The notes under the pieces were generated by a model. The model had not been told where the DNA came from. It searched no databases and saw nothing but the letters and a program-made list of their open reading frames with translations. DNA of 47,074 nt, taken from positions 1 through 47,074 of the forward strand of contig JAFUCN010000083.1 in NCBI GenBank assembly GCA_017459665.1, written 5' to 3'. This DNA is from Methanobrevibacter sp. (GTDB lineage Archaea; Methanobacteriota; Methanobacteria; Methanobacteriales; Methanobacteriaceae). Positions 25,894 through 34,453 of the stretch are shown here, piece by piece (position 1 is the stretch's first letter; every line of letters starts with the position of its first letter). Position numbers and translations under genes: made by a program.

Positions 25894-27639
25894 ATGACGG
25901 AATTAACATTAATAGAAGGTAGACCTAAGGTTTTCGTAATAAGTTCGGATAAAGAATTAATAAATGAAATCAGAGACTACGTTGAAAGTTACGAATATGA
26001 CCTTGTAGGTCACGCCGGTAATAAAGGAGACATATTTTCTGAAATTGACAGAAAATCTCCTAATTTACTTTTTTTAGATACTGACCTTGAGGGTATGGAT
26101 TTATTGGATTTGGCTGGAGATTTAGAGCTTTTTAATGTTCCAGTTATACTGGTTGTTGGAATGCGTTTTGACGAAACAGTAGATGAACTTTTAACCAGTA
26201 ATCCTTTTGGTTACTTGCTAAAACCACTTGAAGAAGGAGAAGTACAAAGGTCTATGGCTGTTGCACTTAAAAAGCATGAACAGAACATTTTAAGTGTGAA
26301 ATATGCTCAGGACAAAATCAGAGAAAAGAATGTGGAGCTTGTAATTGAAAAATCAGACTCAAGTTTTCTTTTAATCTTATGTATGGCATTGATTATTCTA
26401 GCCGTCCTTACAAGAAACGCAACCTGGCTTCAATGGTTACTCTTAATACCTACCTTAGCTATGCTTATCAACTCATTAGTTAGTATTAAAAAGCAAAAGA
26501 AAATTATCCCATTTGAAGAAGGGGAAGAACCATTCATCAGCATTTTCATCCCAGCACACAACGAAGAATATACTATCGAATCTACAATCAGAAGTGTTTG
26601 CGCATGCGAATATGAAAAAGACGGGGAACCAAACTTCGAACTTATTGTTGTAAACGACGGGTCTACAGATTCCACAGGTGAAATCCTAGCAGGACTTAAA
26701 AATGAACTTCCACAACTTAAAATCGTTACAAGACACCCTCCAAGATCTGGAAAAGGTAAAGGATTTGTTTTAAACGATGCTTTAGCCCTATCAAGAGGAG
26801 ATATTATAGGAGTATTTGATGCAGACACCCAAGTTAAAACAGATTTCCTATCAACCATAGTAAAATACCTTAATGGAGAAGTTGACGGCGTTCAGTCAAG
26901 GGTAAAGATGTTTAATAAAAATGAGAACTTCCTTGCCCGTATGCAACATGTAGAGTTTGCAAGTTTCGGAAATACATTGATAGCTAAAGACAACCTGGAC
27001 CAGACAGGATTTTTAGGTGGAAACGGCCAGTTTGTAAAAAAACAGGCAATTATCGAATCCGGAAGATGGGACGGTTTTGCTGTAACTGAAGATTTGAACC
27101 TTGCAATTAAGATTATCCTAAATGGTGGAAAAATACGTTACTGCGGCGAATGTGCAGTATACCAGGAAGCGGTTACCGAATGGAAAGCATTCTTCAGACA
27201 AAGAGTCAGATGGGCTATAGGTAACTTTGAGACATTATTTGTATATCTTCCTCAAATTTTAAGATCCAGAATATCAATTGCAAAGAAATTTAATGTAATT
27301 GAGCACATTTCATTTTACAGTTTTAATTTATTAATCTTTTTCGGATTCATTGTCAGTATCATAAATGTAATCTCCTGGTTCCTTTTCCATAATGTTACCA
27401 TCATTAGAATGGAAGCACCATTCATTGTAGGTATCCTTTCAGTCATTTCATTCTTCCCAGGGATCATATTGGCTCTTTCAAGAGACAAACCTGGAATTCA
27501 GGAGTTCTTTAAAGATTTAATCAAATATTATGTTTATTGTTTCCATTTGATTCCATTATTCTTCTTGACAATGATGGAAATGATGACCAGAAAAGAAAGA
27601 AAATGGGCCAAAACTGAGCATAAAGGAGGCAACAAATGA
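25894..27639 (+). CDS. Receiver domain fused to a membrane processive glycosyltransferase (family 2)
   Basis: 581 aa. Residues 11-125 form a receiver domain with the phospho-acceptor candidate Asp62 (FLDTDLEGMD) and Lys110 (GYLLKPL); the acidic pair at the start is weak (ISSDKE). Two membrane helices (about 157-173 and 177-196) follow. Then comes a GT2 catalytic domain: NDGSTDS (254-260), the metal motif DAD (309-311), TED (398-400) and QRVRW (436-440), the QxxRW mark of processive synthases such as cellulose and hyaluronan synthases. Three more membrane helices (474-499, 507-529, 545-562) close it. It probably makes and exports an extracellular polysaccharide, with phosphorylation as the switch. 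Stop overlaps the next start by four bases. Confidence 0.9.
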   Translation: MTELTLIEGRPKVFVISSDKELINEIRDYVESYEYDLVGHAGNKGDIFSEIDRKSPNLLFLDTDLEGMDLLDLAGDLELFNVPVILVVGMRFDETVDELLTSNPFGYLLKPLEEGEVQRSMAVALKKHEQNILSVKYAQDKIREKNVELVIEKSDSSFLLILCMALIILAVLTRNATWLQWLLLIPTLAMLINSLVSIKKQKKIIPFEEGEEPFISIFIPAHNEEYTIESTIRSVCACEYEKDGEPNFELIVVNDGSTDSTGEILAGLKNELPQLKIVTRHPPRSGKGKGFVLNDALALSRGDIIGVFDADTQVKTDFLSTIVKYLNGEVDGVQSRVKMFNKNENFLARMQHVEFASFGNTLIAKDNLDQTGFLGGNGQFVKKQAIIESGRWDGFAVTEDLNLAIKIILNGGKIRYCGECAVYQEAVTEWKAFFRQRVRWAIGNFETLFVYLPQILRSRISIAKKFNVIEHISFYSFNLLIFFGFIVSIINVISWFLFHNVTIIRMEAPFIVGILSVISFFPGIILALSRDKPGIQEFFKDLIKYYVYCFHLIPLFFLTMMEMMTRKERKWAKTEHKGGNK

Positions 27640-28271
27640 GAAAACAAGACATGTTCCGTGGATTAATAATTGTAATTCTTATAATAATTATTGCAGCTAA
27701 TATTAATGGAATTAATAGTTTTTTAAGTGTTCAGACTGATAAAACTGTTGATTTTGGACATAGTGTAACTGTGGTTCCTCATGCATGGAATACCACTGAA
27801 GAGTTAAACTTAACAAACCAGTCAAAAACTCCCCATGCAATAACCAATGAATATGTTTATATCGACCATTGGGACGATTGGCCTGAAGACCATATCACGG
27901 CAATCTCGGAAGCTAAATTCAGAGCAATGGAAGATGGCGGTTATAAAGTTTTGAAAAACGAATATTCAACCATTTCAGGAGTTGAAGTTTCAAAACAATA
28001 TTTCTCAAATCCTTCAAGAGATAATGATGTTGTATGGAGCCATATCGGTGTAAACTATGTATTCCCTAAAGAGGATACAAATTATGCCATTCAGGTACAT
28101 TACTTCACAACCCACGACTACAACAACTCCACTTTCTTAAAAGAAGTTGACGATCGTGTTGAAGACGATATGAGTAATATCCACAACAATGATTATAGAG
28201 CATTTGCATCTACAATCAGACACGGATTTGAGTTCATCTCAAACCTATCTTTTAATCAAAAAGACGATTAA
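27636..28271 (+). CDS. Membrane-anchored extracytoplasmic protein of the synthase operon
   Basis: 211 aa. One N-terminal membrane helix (DMFRGLIIVILIIIIAAN) is followed by a soluble part facing outside. It starts with a PsbP-like edge (DFGHSVTVVPHAWNT) and contains an aromatic, acidic stretch (YIDHWDDWPEDHITAI). No catalytic motif recognised. Its start overlaps the end of the glycosyltransferase gene (ATGA), so it is probably a partner at the membrane, for instance in polymer export or sensing. Last gene of the operon, followed by an inverted-repeat terminator. Confidence 0.8.
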   Translation: MRKQDMFRGLIIVILIIIIAANINGINSFLSVQTDKTVDFGHSVTVVPHAWNTTEELNLTNQSKTPHAITNEYVYIDHWDDWPEDHITAISEAKFRAMEDGGYKVLKNEYSTISGVEVSKQYFSNPSRDNDVVWSHIGVNYVFPKEDTNYAIQVHYFTTHDYNNSTFLKEVDDRVEDDMSNIHNNDYRAFASTIRHGFEFISNLSFNQKDD

Positions 28272-28275
28272 TAAT

Positions 28276-28318
28276 TTTAATAGATATTAAAAATAAATTA
28301 AATAAAATATCTATTAAA
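28276..28318. terminator. Inverted-repeat terminator between convergent operons
   Basis: Exact 13-bp arms TTTAATAGATATT (28276-28288) and AATATCTATTAAA (28306-28318), with more A/T tracts after. Placed to end both the plus-strand synthase operon and the minus-strand dapL operon. Confidence 0.5.
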
Positions 28319-28356
28319 CTAATTTTTTTAATAGATAAAAGAAAAATTAAGTAAAC

Positions 28357-28950
28357 TTATTTTTTGGTATACATCAACGGATGATTTTCACACATTGGGT
28401 CTTTAATAATGTTTCTTTTAAGATGATAATTCAAAAAGTATAGCATCCACTGATTAGACAGTTCCCTTAAACTTCCATCATCAAGTCTTTCATATGGAGT
28501 AAAGAAATCCATCTGATTTCCGCCGGCAACCAAAGCAATTTCATCACATTCAACCAAAATAAAGAAGTCATTGCGGATATTGTGAATATCAAAATCGTCG
28601 ACAACAGAAATGATTTTATCCTTTTTGAAATTATAAAAGAAAGTATTCAGATATTCAAAATCGATGAATTTGACCTTTTTGACATTAAAGACAAATTCTT
28701 CACTGAGCAGCTGATTTTTATAATCGTATTTTGACAGGAAATCAATATCCCAAATGTTATTGTAAAAGGCTGCAAAAAAAGAATCCTCAGCAAAACGAAC
28801 AGTCAGTGAATAGTCATCACCTGTTTTTGGTGAACCAAGTTCAACACCCCTGAAAGTTAAATATATGGAATCGTGAGATATTTCAAGTGCACACCATTTA
28901 CCTGAGTTAGTCATTACATCACAAATCAATTTTAAAGAACGTGTATTCAT
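28357..28950 (-). CDS. Hypothetical protein of the dapL operon
   Basis: 197 aa; no family recognised. Beta-rich N-terminal half (KWCALEISHDSIYLTFRGVE) and an aromatic middle (FIDFEYLNTFFYNFKK), no signal peptide or membrane segment. It starts one base after the stop of the DUF6891 gene. The recurrent phrase NFKKDK resembles NFQKNF in the DUF6882 protein two genes upstream (both in a FYNF context), which might reflect distant kinship; that is a weak observation. Last gene of the operon. Confidence 0.7.
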   Translation of the reverse strand: MNTRSLKLICDVMTNSGKWCALEISHDSIYLTFRGVELGSPKTGDDYSLTVRFAEDSFFAAFYNNIWDIDFLSKYDYKNQLLSEEFVFNVKKVKFIDFEYLNTFFYNFKKDKIISVVDDFDIHNIRNDFFILVECDEIALVAGGNQMDFFTPYERLDDGSLRELSNQWMLYFLNYHLKRNIIKDPMCENHPLMYTKK

Positions 28951-28951
28951 C

Positions 28952-29539
28952 TTAACACCTTTTTATGAAATTTTCATATGCTCCTTCAATTTCATATTCT
29001 GTTTTTTCGCTGAAAGATTTATCCCATTCAAAAGGATTAATAGTAATCTGGTTGTTAACTGTTTCATTCCACTCAATTTCAAAGCCAGCATCTTTTAGTG
29101 ATCTGGCTACAACTTTACCAATATCTAATGCCTTATTTTCATCATTTTCAAAATCCCCAAATGTGATTTTCAGATGATTTTCAATTAAACACTCTTCAAC
29201 ATCGTCAAAAGTGTAAAAACAGAAGCCATCTGGATTGAATTTGTTATTTTTCAAATGGACAAATAATTCAAATGCATCAGCCACTCCCTCTTCAATATCA
29301 AAACCGCAGTTGTGAATAGCTACAATATTATCCTTAGCCAAAGAAGTAAAAACATCCTCTAATTTATTAAAATTGTTATTTGAAGATTCATTTAAGGAAA
29401 TATCAAATTGAGAAAAATCCAATTCCTCCTCAATAAACTGGTCTTCCAATATTTCCAAAATTTCATCATAGCTGAAAAATCCGAATTTAGAAAGTAAATC
29501 AATCAGGTAATCAATTTCTTCTGCTAAATCAGGATTCAT
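28952..29539 (-). CDS. DUF6891 family protein
   Basis: 195 aa from the ATG at 29539, chosen for the GTGAT site before it; the open frame reaches back to 29566. The core AIHNCGFDIEEGVADAFELF, GFCFYTFDDVEECL, LKITFGDFENDENKALDIGK and EWNETVNNQITINPFEWDK fits DUF6891 as I remember it, a cytosolic family of unknown function. Conserved His-Asn-Cys and the Phe-Gly pair could be functional. DUF6882 and DUF6891 genes side by side suggest a functional pair. Confidence 0.6.
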   Translation of the reverse strand: MNPDLAEEIDYLIDLLSKFGFFSYDEILEILEDQFIEEELDFSQFDISLNESSNNNFNKLEDVFTSLAKDNIVAIHNCGFDIEEGVADAFELFVHLKNNKFNPDGFCFYTFDDVEECLIENHLKITFGDFENDENKALDIGKVVARSLKDAGFEIEWNETVNNQITINPFEWDKSFSEKTEYEIEGAYENFIKRC

Positions 29540-29546
29540 ATTATCA

Positions 29547-30248
29547 CTAGTCCTCTTCTTCATCATACATTAAGATACGGGTTACATTTCCCCTTTCGGT
29601 AAATCCAGCAATTATTCTGCTTTCACCAATTTTAGCAACAGCAAAATCATCATGAGGCTTGAATCCGTATCCTTTAAGTTTTGTATAGGATTCAAAAGCT
29701 ATTTTTGGATAAACCTTGAAGTTTTTCTGGAAATTGTAGAAGATGTTTCTGAATTTCAAAAGGGAATTATTCTCTTTAATCAAGTCAGATTTAATAGCTA
29801 CAAATATATCCAAACCTTCTTCTGAAACGGCATAGTATGCATCCATTTTGAGAAGTGAAGTTGCTGTCATTGCTATTGTATGGCAGGTTTCAAAACTTAA
29901 ACTGATGACTGGTGCGTTGAATTCGGGCAAGTTAAATTTATCACCAATCTCTTTAATTTCCACCGCAGATTTGATTAAGTCTTTGCCGAAGATGTCTTCA
30001 TTGTCCCATGCCCAGGACCACTGGTTTAAATCCTGTGAGTAGAATCCCAAGATTTGTGCTGGAAATTCAATATCACCAAAAGTGATTACACCCTTTTCGA
30101 TATCCAAATCGCCAACGGTTTCTCCGATTAAATCAGATAAGTTTTCCTGTTTGTCTAAAGCTAAAGCACCATATTTTGAAAAGACAACTTTGAATGTGTC
30201 ATCTTCTTCAATAGCTACTGGTTTTTCTATTCTTTTCAACTTCAACAC
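29547..30248 (-). CDS. DUF6882 family protein
   Basis: 233 aa at most; starts GTG 30248, TTG 30245 and TTG 30239 are possible, the last having GGTG six bases upstream. The segment FPAQILGFYSQDLNQWSWAW followed by DNEDI is the hallmark of DUF6882, with its Trp-rich W-x-W-A-x-x-N-like motif. A helical segment with FETCHTIAMTATSLLKMDAYY follows. Soluble, with no membrane segment. The frame begins directly after the dapL stop codon, so translation is coupled to it. Function unknown. Confidence 0.65.
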   Translation of the reverse strand: MLKLKRIEKPVAIEEDDTFKVVFSKYGALALDKQENLSDLIGETVGDLDIEKGVITFGDIEFPAQILGFYSQDLNQWSWAWDNEDIFGKDLIKSAVEIKEIGDKFNLPEFNAPVISLSFETCHTIAMTATSLLKMDAYYAVSEEGLDIFVAIKSDLIKENNSLLKFRNIFYNFQKNFKVYPKIAFESYTKLKGYGFKPHDDFAVAKIGESRIIAGFTERGNVTRILMYDEEED

Positions 30249-31484
30249 CTAAAATTCTAATTTTGAAATTCTATCCATTGCTTCTTTTGTATTTTCCAAT
30301 GTATTGAATGCTGTAATTCTTAAATAACCTTCACCACTTGGACCAAATCCTGAACCAGGAGTTCCGACAACATTAGCTTCGTTTAACAGTAAATCGAAAA
30401 ATGCCCATGAGTCCATATCATTAGGAGTTTTTACCCAGATATAAGGTGAACTTACACCACCGTGGACTTCAAGACCAATGTCGGTTAAACTTTCACGGAT
30501 TACTTTGGCGTTTGCCATGTAATAGTCAACAACTTCTTTAATTTGTTCTTGGCCTTCAGGGGAGTAGGTTGCTTCGGCAGCCTTTTGAACAGGATAAGAA
30601 ACACCATTGAATTTTGTGGTTTGTCTCCTGTTCCATAACGGATTAATCTCTACTTGGTTTCCTTCACTGTCATATCCCATCAGTTCTTTAGGAACAACTG
30701 TATATGCACAACGGGTTCCTGTAAAACCGGCTGTTTTTGAATAGCTCTTAAATTCAATTGCAACCTCTTTAGCGCCTTCAATCTCATATATTGTATGTGG
30801 AACATCATCCTCATTAATGAAGACTTCATAAGCGGCATCGAATAATATTAATGCTTTGTTTTCTTTTGCCCAGTCAACGAATACTTTTAACTGGTCTTTT
30901 GTTAAAGTGGTACCAGTAGGGTTATTCGGATAGCATAAGTAAATGATATCAACAGGTTCGGATGGAAGTTCAGGAACAAAACCGTTTTCAGTATTGCATT
31001 TGAGATATGTTAAACCTTCATACATGCCGTCGTCACCCATTTCACCGGTTCTTCCAGCCATTACATTGGTGTCAACATAAACTGTATAAACAGGATCGGT
31101 TACTGCTATTTTGTTGTCAATGCCGAATATTTCCTGAATGTTACCTGTATCACATTTTGCACCGTCACTTATGAACACTTCAGAAGTGTCAAGAGATACT
31201 CCGTATTTTTCGTAATCGTTTTTGATAATAGCTTCTGCTAAAAAATCATAACCTTGTTCGGGACCGTATCCCATGAAAGTATCAGCATTTCCCATTTCAT
31301 CAACTGCTGATTTGAATGCTTCGATAACTGCTGGAACTAATGGTTTTGTAACGTCCCCAATACCCATTTTAATTACGTCAGCATCAGGATTATTTTTTAT
31401 AAATTCTGCTTCTCTTCTAGCAACTTCCACAAAGAGGTAACTGCTTTTCAATTTAAGATAGTTTTCATTAATTTTAACAACCAT
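30249..31484 (-). CDS. dapL: LL-diaminopimelate aminotransferase
   Basis: 411 aa, full length. This class I/II PLP aminotransferase makes LL-diaminopimelate from tetrahydrodipicolinate in one step with glutamate, the lysine route used by methanogens. The PLP lysine is Lys250 ([12 protein letters not shown]). DapL-specific features are seen: [12 protein letters not shown] near the start, [31 protein letters not shown], and [22 protein letters not shown]. Ribosome site AGAGGATT. First gene of a four-gene operon whose other members are of unknown function. Confidence 0.96.
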   Translation of the reverse strand: MVVKINENYLKLKSSYLFVEVARREAEFIKNNPDADVIKMGIGDVTKPLVPAVIEAFKSAVDEMGNADTFMGYGPEQGYDFLAEAIIKNDYEKYGVSLDTSEVFISDGAKCDTGNIQEIFGIDNKIAVTDPVYTVYVDTNVMAGRTGEMGDDGMYEGLTYLKCNTENGFVPELPSEPVDIIYLCYPNNPTGTTLTKDQLKVFVDWAKENKALILFDAAYEVFINEDDVPHTIYEIEGAKEVAIEFKSYSKTAGFTGTRCAYTVVPKELMGYDSEGNQVEINPLWNRRQTTKFNGVSYPVQKAAEATYSPEGQEQIKEVVDYYMANAKVIRESLTDIGLEVHGGVSSPYIWVKTPNDMDSWAFFDLLLNEANVVGTPGSGFGPSGEGYLRITAFNTLENTKEAMDRISKLEF

Positions 31485-31622
31485 GATTAATCCTCTAATA
31501 AATTATTAATCTGATTTATATTTTATTTTAGGAATTATATAAAATGAATGATTGAAAAAATAATAATATTTAAATTAATAAAATTATATAATGAAATTTA
31601 TAATAAATAAGGGTTGGGAAAT

Positions 31623-33116
31623 ATGAACGGAATTACCATTTTAATTTGGATAACAATTGCAATAATTGCAATTATAGCCATAATAGCTGTTAAATTACAC
31701 TATAAAGGCGAAGAACTTGAGAATGATGAAGGATCAATACTTCCAGATACTGGATCAATAAATGAAATGCTTTCAAGTGGAAAAAGCAATAATAACTCAA
31801 GCAATAACTCTTATTCAAATAACAGACCTAGTCTATCTCCTAGAAAACCCGAGAATAATCAGGCATTTTTTTCAAGAAATACATATGTAGCTCCGAAAAA
31901 TGATGCATATATCGTTCCTCAAAAAGAAGAGGAAAATAATTTACAAAATTATGAATACGAATCACAAAATCAAGTACTTGTTGATTATGGAAATACTGTT
32001 GAAAAATTTCAAGAACCAATTAAACAAAACCAGATGGATATTATGACACAAAATAATAAAGATAAAACAGAATTAAAAGATTTATTCACTATCGATGAAT
32101 TAATTAAAGAATCAAAAAGAAAAGACAGTGAAAGAGAAAAAGAATCACGAAAAATCACTAGCAATGAAGATGAAGACTTAACTGACATCAAAGAAAGCAT
32201 TAAAAGAAATCGTGAAAACAAAACAGAAGAGCCTCTAATTGAAGAAATCATTGAGAAAACCGAAAAAGAAGAAACCATCAGCGATTTGATTAACGATACT
32301 GCTAGTGAAGAAGTGAAAACTGAAGAAAAACCTTTAGAAGTAACTACACAAAAAGATATTGACGAAGCAATCAGTACAGCTTCTAAAGAAACAGAAGAAG
32401 AAATCACAAGCATATCTGAAGATAACAACATCACTGATGTATTGCTTGACTCAGATGACGATTCCAAAGACATTCAAAATGAGAAAATCAAAGAACCTGC
32501 CTTAAAAACCCCAAGCAAAGTTGGTGAAAATACTGACTACAAACTTGGAGCATCAATTGACGATGCAAACCTCTTTGGAAATGACGATGACGACACAATG
32601 GATTTGGATTACAGAAAAGACCTCGATAGAGTAGCAAACAAAATCAGAGGATCCAAAATATTCCAGGAAGTCAAAGAGAAACTTACACCTGAAACTGAAG
32701 AAGCACCCGAAACAGGCGATGAGACTTTCATCAGAAACGTCAATGAATATGATGAATTTGAACCAATCATCAATGAAACACATGTAGATTACGATGATTT
32801 ACACGAAATAACTGAAGATGAAAAATTAAGACAGGAAAATACTCGCAGAGTCTTCAACATGGCTAAAAGATCTCCGGAACCTGAACTTGCAGAGCCAAAA
32901 ATCGGTTCAATTAAAGATAAGCCTGTTAGAGACAACATCAAAATAACCATTAACAATAACGAGGAAGTACTTAAAAAAGGCGATGAAATCATATTCAATC
33001 ACTTGGGAGAAACATACTCAAGCCAAGTTTATGCTATAAACGGTGATGACATCTCCGTTAGGTACAGACGTCAAAACATCACTATCAAACCTGAAGATGT
33101 TAAAAAAATATATTAA
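31623..33116 (+). CDS. Membrane-anchored acidic protein with C-terminal barrel-like domain
   Basis: 497 aa from the ATG at 31623 (GGGTTGGGA before it); the TTG at 31614 is inside that site. One membrane helix (ITILIWITIAIIAIIAIIAV) at the very N-terminus is followed by about 400 residues of low-complexity, Glu/Lys/Ser/Asn-rich sequence, first Asn-Ser-rich then with repeated acidic helices such as EEIIEKTEKEETISDLI. The last 60 residues (KITINNNEEVLKKGDEIIFN ... SVRYRRQNITIKPEDVKKIY) look like a small folded beta domain of SH3 or KOW type. It may tether something to the membrane. No family recognised; composition is unlike its neighbours. Confidence 0.7.
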   Translation: MNGITILIWITIAIIAIIAIIAVKLHYKGEELENDEGSILPDTGSINEMLSSGKSNNNSSNNSYSNNRPSLSPRKPENNQAFFSRNTYVAPKNDAYIVPQKEEENNLQNYEYESQNQVLVDYGNTVEKFQEPIKQNQMDIMTQNNKDKTELKDLFTIDELIKESKRKDSEREKESRKITSNEDEDLTDIKESIKRNRENKTEEPLIEEIIEKTEKEETISDLINDTASEEVKTEEKPLEVTTQKDIDEAISTASKETEEEITSISEDNNITDVLLDSDDDSKDIQNEKIKEPALKTPSKVGENTDYKLGASIDDANLFGNDDDDTMDLDYRKDLDRVANKIRGSKIFQEVKEKLTPETEEAPETGDETFIRNVNEYDEFEPIINETHVDYDDLHEITEDEKLRQENTRRVFNMAKRSPEPELAEPKIGSIKDKPVRDNIKITINNNEEVLKKGDEIIFNHLGETYSSQVYAINGDDISVRYRRQNITIKPEDVKKIY

Positions 33117-33121
33117 AACAA

Positions 33122-33144
33122 GAGTTATTTTAAAAAAATAACTC
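33122..33144 (+). terminator. Hairpin terminator
   Basis: GAGTTATTTT/AAAATAACTC stem with a three-base loop, followed by T-rich sequence (33148-33173). Confidence 0.75.
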
Positions 33145-33236
33145 ATACTTTTCTCTTTTTTTCTTAACTCATTTTTAACTATTTTTATATACCATTACTG
33201 TTTATAAATATTACTATAGAAATATATGGTGATACT

Positions 33237-33926
33237 ATGGAATATGAAATAAGCGGTGGTTCATTTCCTACTGTAGTTTGCAAACTGCAGAAAGGAGAAA
33301 CAATGAAAGATGAAAGTGGAGCAATGGCATTTATGACCTCCAATATTAAAATGGAAACAAATACTGGAGGGGGTCTTTTGAAAGGTCTTGGAAGAGCACT
33401 TTCCGGAGATACCATATTTTTAAATTTCTTCACAGCCGAATCAGACAATCAAAAAATTGCATTCTCAGCATGTTATCCTGGTAAAATTATACCAATAAGA
33501 CTAACCGGATCAAACACCATAATTGGTGAAAAAAATGCGTTTTTAGCTGCAGAAGAAAATGTTGACATTAACATGTACTTCAAAAAGAAGCTTGGAGCAG
33601 GATTATTTGGTGGGGAAGGATTTATTCTTCAAAAATTCAGCGGAACAGGAATGTTATTTATAGAAATTGACGGTGAAGTAATTGAACACGACCTGCAACC
33701 TGGAGAAAAGTTACTTGTAAACCAAGGCCATATTGCAGCAATGGAAGAAACAGTTGATTTTGATGTTGAAAGAGTAAAAGGTGTTAAAAATATGGTATTT
33801 GGTGGTGAAGGACTATTTTTCACCAGATTAACAGGACCTGGAAAAGTTTGGATACAAACCATGCCAGTCAGCAAATTAGCTGATGCAATTGTCCCTTACT
33901 TGCCAAAAAATGTTGGTAACGACTGA
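33237..33926 (+). CDS. AIM24/TIGR00266 family protein
   Basis: 229 aa. Begins MEYEISGGSFPTVVCKLQKG, with later SDNQKIAFSACYPGKIIPI and FGGEGLFFTRLTGPGKVWIQ, the pattern of the TIGR00266/AIM24 family. These proteins form beta-rich trimeric barrels; their role in prokaryotes is not established (a mitochondrial homologue affects inner-membrane structure). No signal peptide or membrane segment. The start follows GGTGATACT. Single gene, ending at a perfect 26-bp palindrome. Confidence 0.9.
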   Translation: MEYEISGGSFPTVVCKLQKGETMKDESGAMAFMTSNIKMETNTGGGLLKGLGRALSGDTIFLNFFTAESDNQKIAFSACYPGKIIPIRLTGSNTIIGEKNAFLAAEENVDINMYFKKKLGAGLFGGEGFILQKFSGTGMLFIEIDGEVIEHDLQPGEKLLVNQGHIAAMEETVDFDVERVKGVKNMVFGGEGLFFTRLTGPGKVWIQTMPVSKLADAIVPYLPKNVGND

Positions 33927-33938
33927 TAAATTTAAAAA

Positions 33939-33964
33939 AAAAGTTTATTTTAAAATAAACTTTT
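33939..33964. terminator. Bidirectional terminator, 26-bp perfect palindrome
   Basis: AAAAGTTTATTTT and its complement abut without a spacer, between convergent genes (AIM24-like plus, PsbP-like minus). A-run before and T-run after. Confidence 0.75.
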
Positions 33965-33979
33965 AAATTCTTTTTTTAA

Positions 33980-34444
33980 CTATTCATGATTGATTCTGTA
34001 GCTTCCATCTTCCACAATATATTTTGGAACGCTGATTTTTAAAGAACGAATTATGTCCAGATAGAAATTATCAAGTTCCCTATCAGCATAAGGATATGTA
34101 AATTCAAAGATGTAGAGATTATTATCTTCGACATACAAAAATTCGTTACGTCTGATTTCATTTTCCCCATCTGAAAAAGAAGAGATAATCATATAGTAAA
34201 TATCATTGTTTATAGGTATGAAATCAGATGCAATTACATTAATCTTTTCGTTGCTTGTTACATTCTTTTCAATGTCTGCACGTATATCAGGAAGGCCTAC
34301 CAATGTGGGGGTTGTGGAAAACTTAATTGACATGGGTATTTTGGTATTTACCAAATATAACTCCGTAAATTCATCTTTAGCATTGACTGCTTCAAAATCC
34401 TTTGGCATTTGAAGAGTGGAAAAACCATTAGTAAACATAGTCAT
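33980..34444 (-). CDS. Small PsbP/DcrB-like hypothetical protein
   Basis: 154 aa with no signal peptide. The layout, with FSTLQMPKDFEAV at the start and YIFEFTYPYADRELDNFYLD then IIRSLKI near the end, is like the PsbP/DcrB/Mog1 alpha-beta fold (a T-Y-P segment followed by a C-terminal helix). I can only propose the fold. Ribosome site GGTGATT before the ATG. It starts nine bases after gltX, in the same operon, with no apparent functional link. Confidence 0.6.
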   Translation of the reverse strand: MTMFTNGFSTLQMPKDFEAVNAKDEFTELYLVNTKIPMSIKFSTTPTLVGLPDIRADIEKNVTSNEKINVIASDFIPINNDIYYMIISSFSDGENEIRRNEFLYVEDNNLYIFEFTYPYADRELDNFYLDIIRSLKISVPKYIVEDGSYRINHE

Positions 34445-34453
34445 TTAAATCAC

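Noticed and set aside
28991-29177. Plus-strand open frame within the DUF6891 gene
   Set aside because: Shadow of the real minus-strand gene, with no ribosome site.
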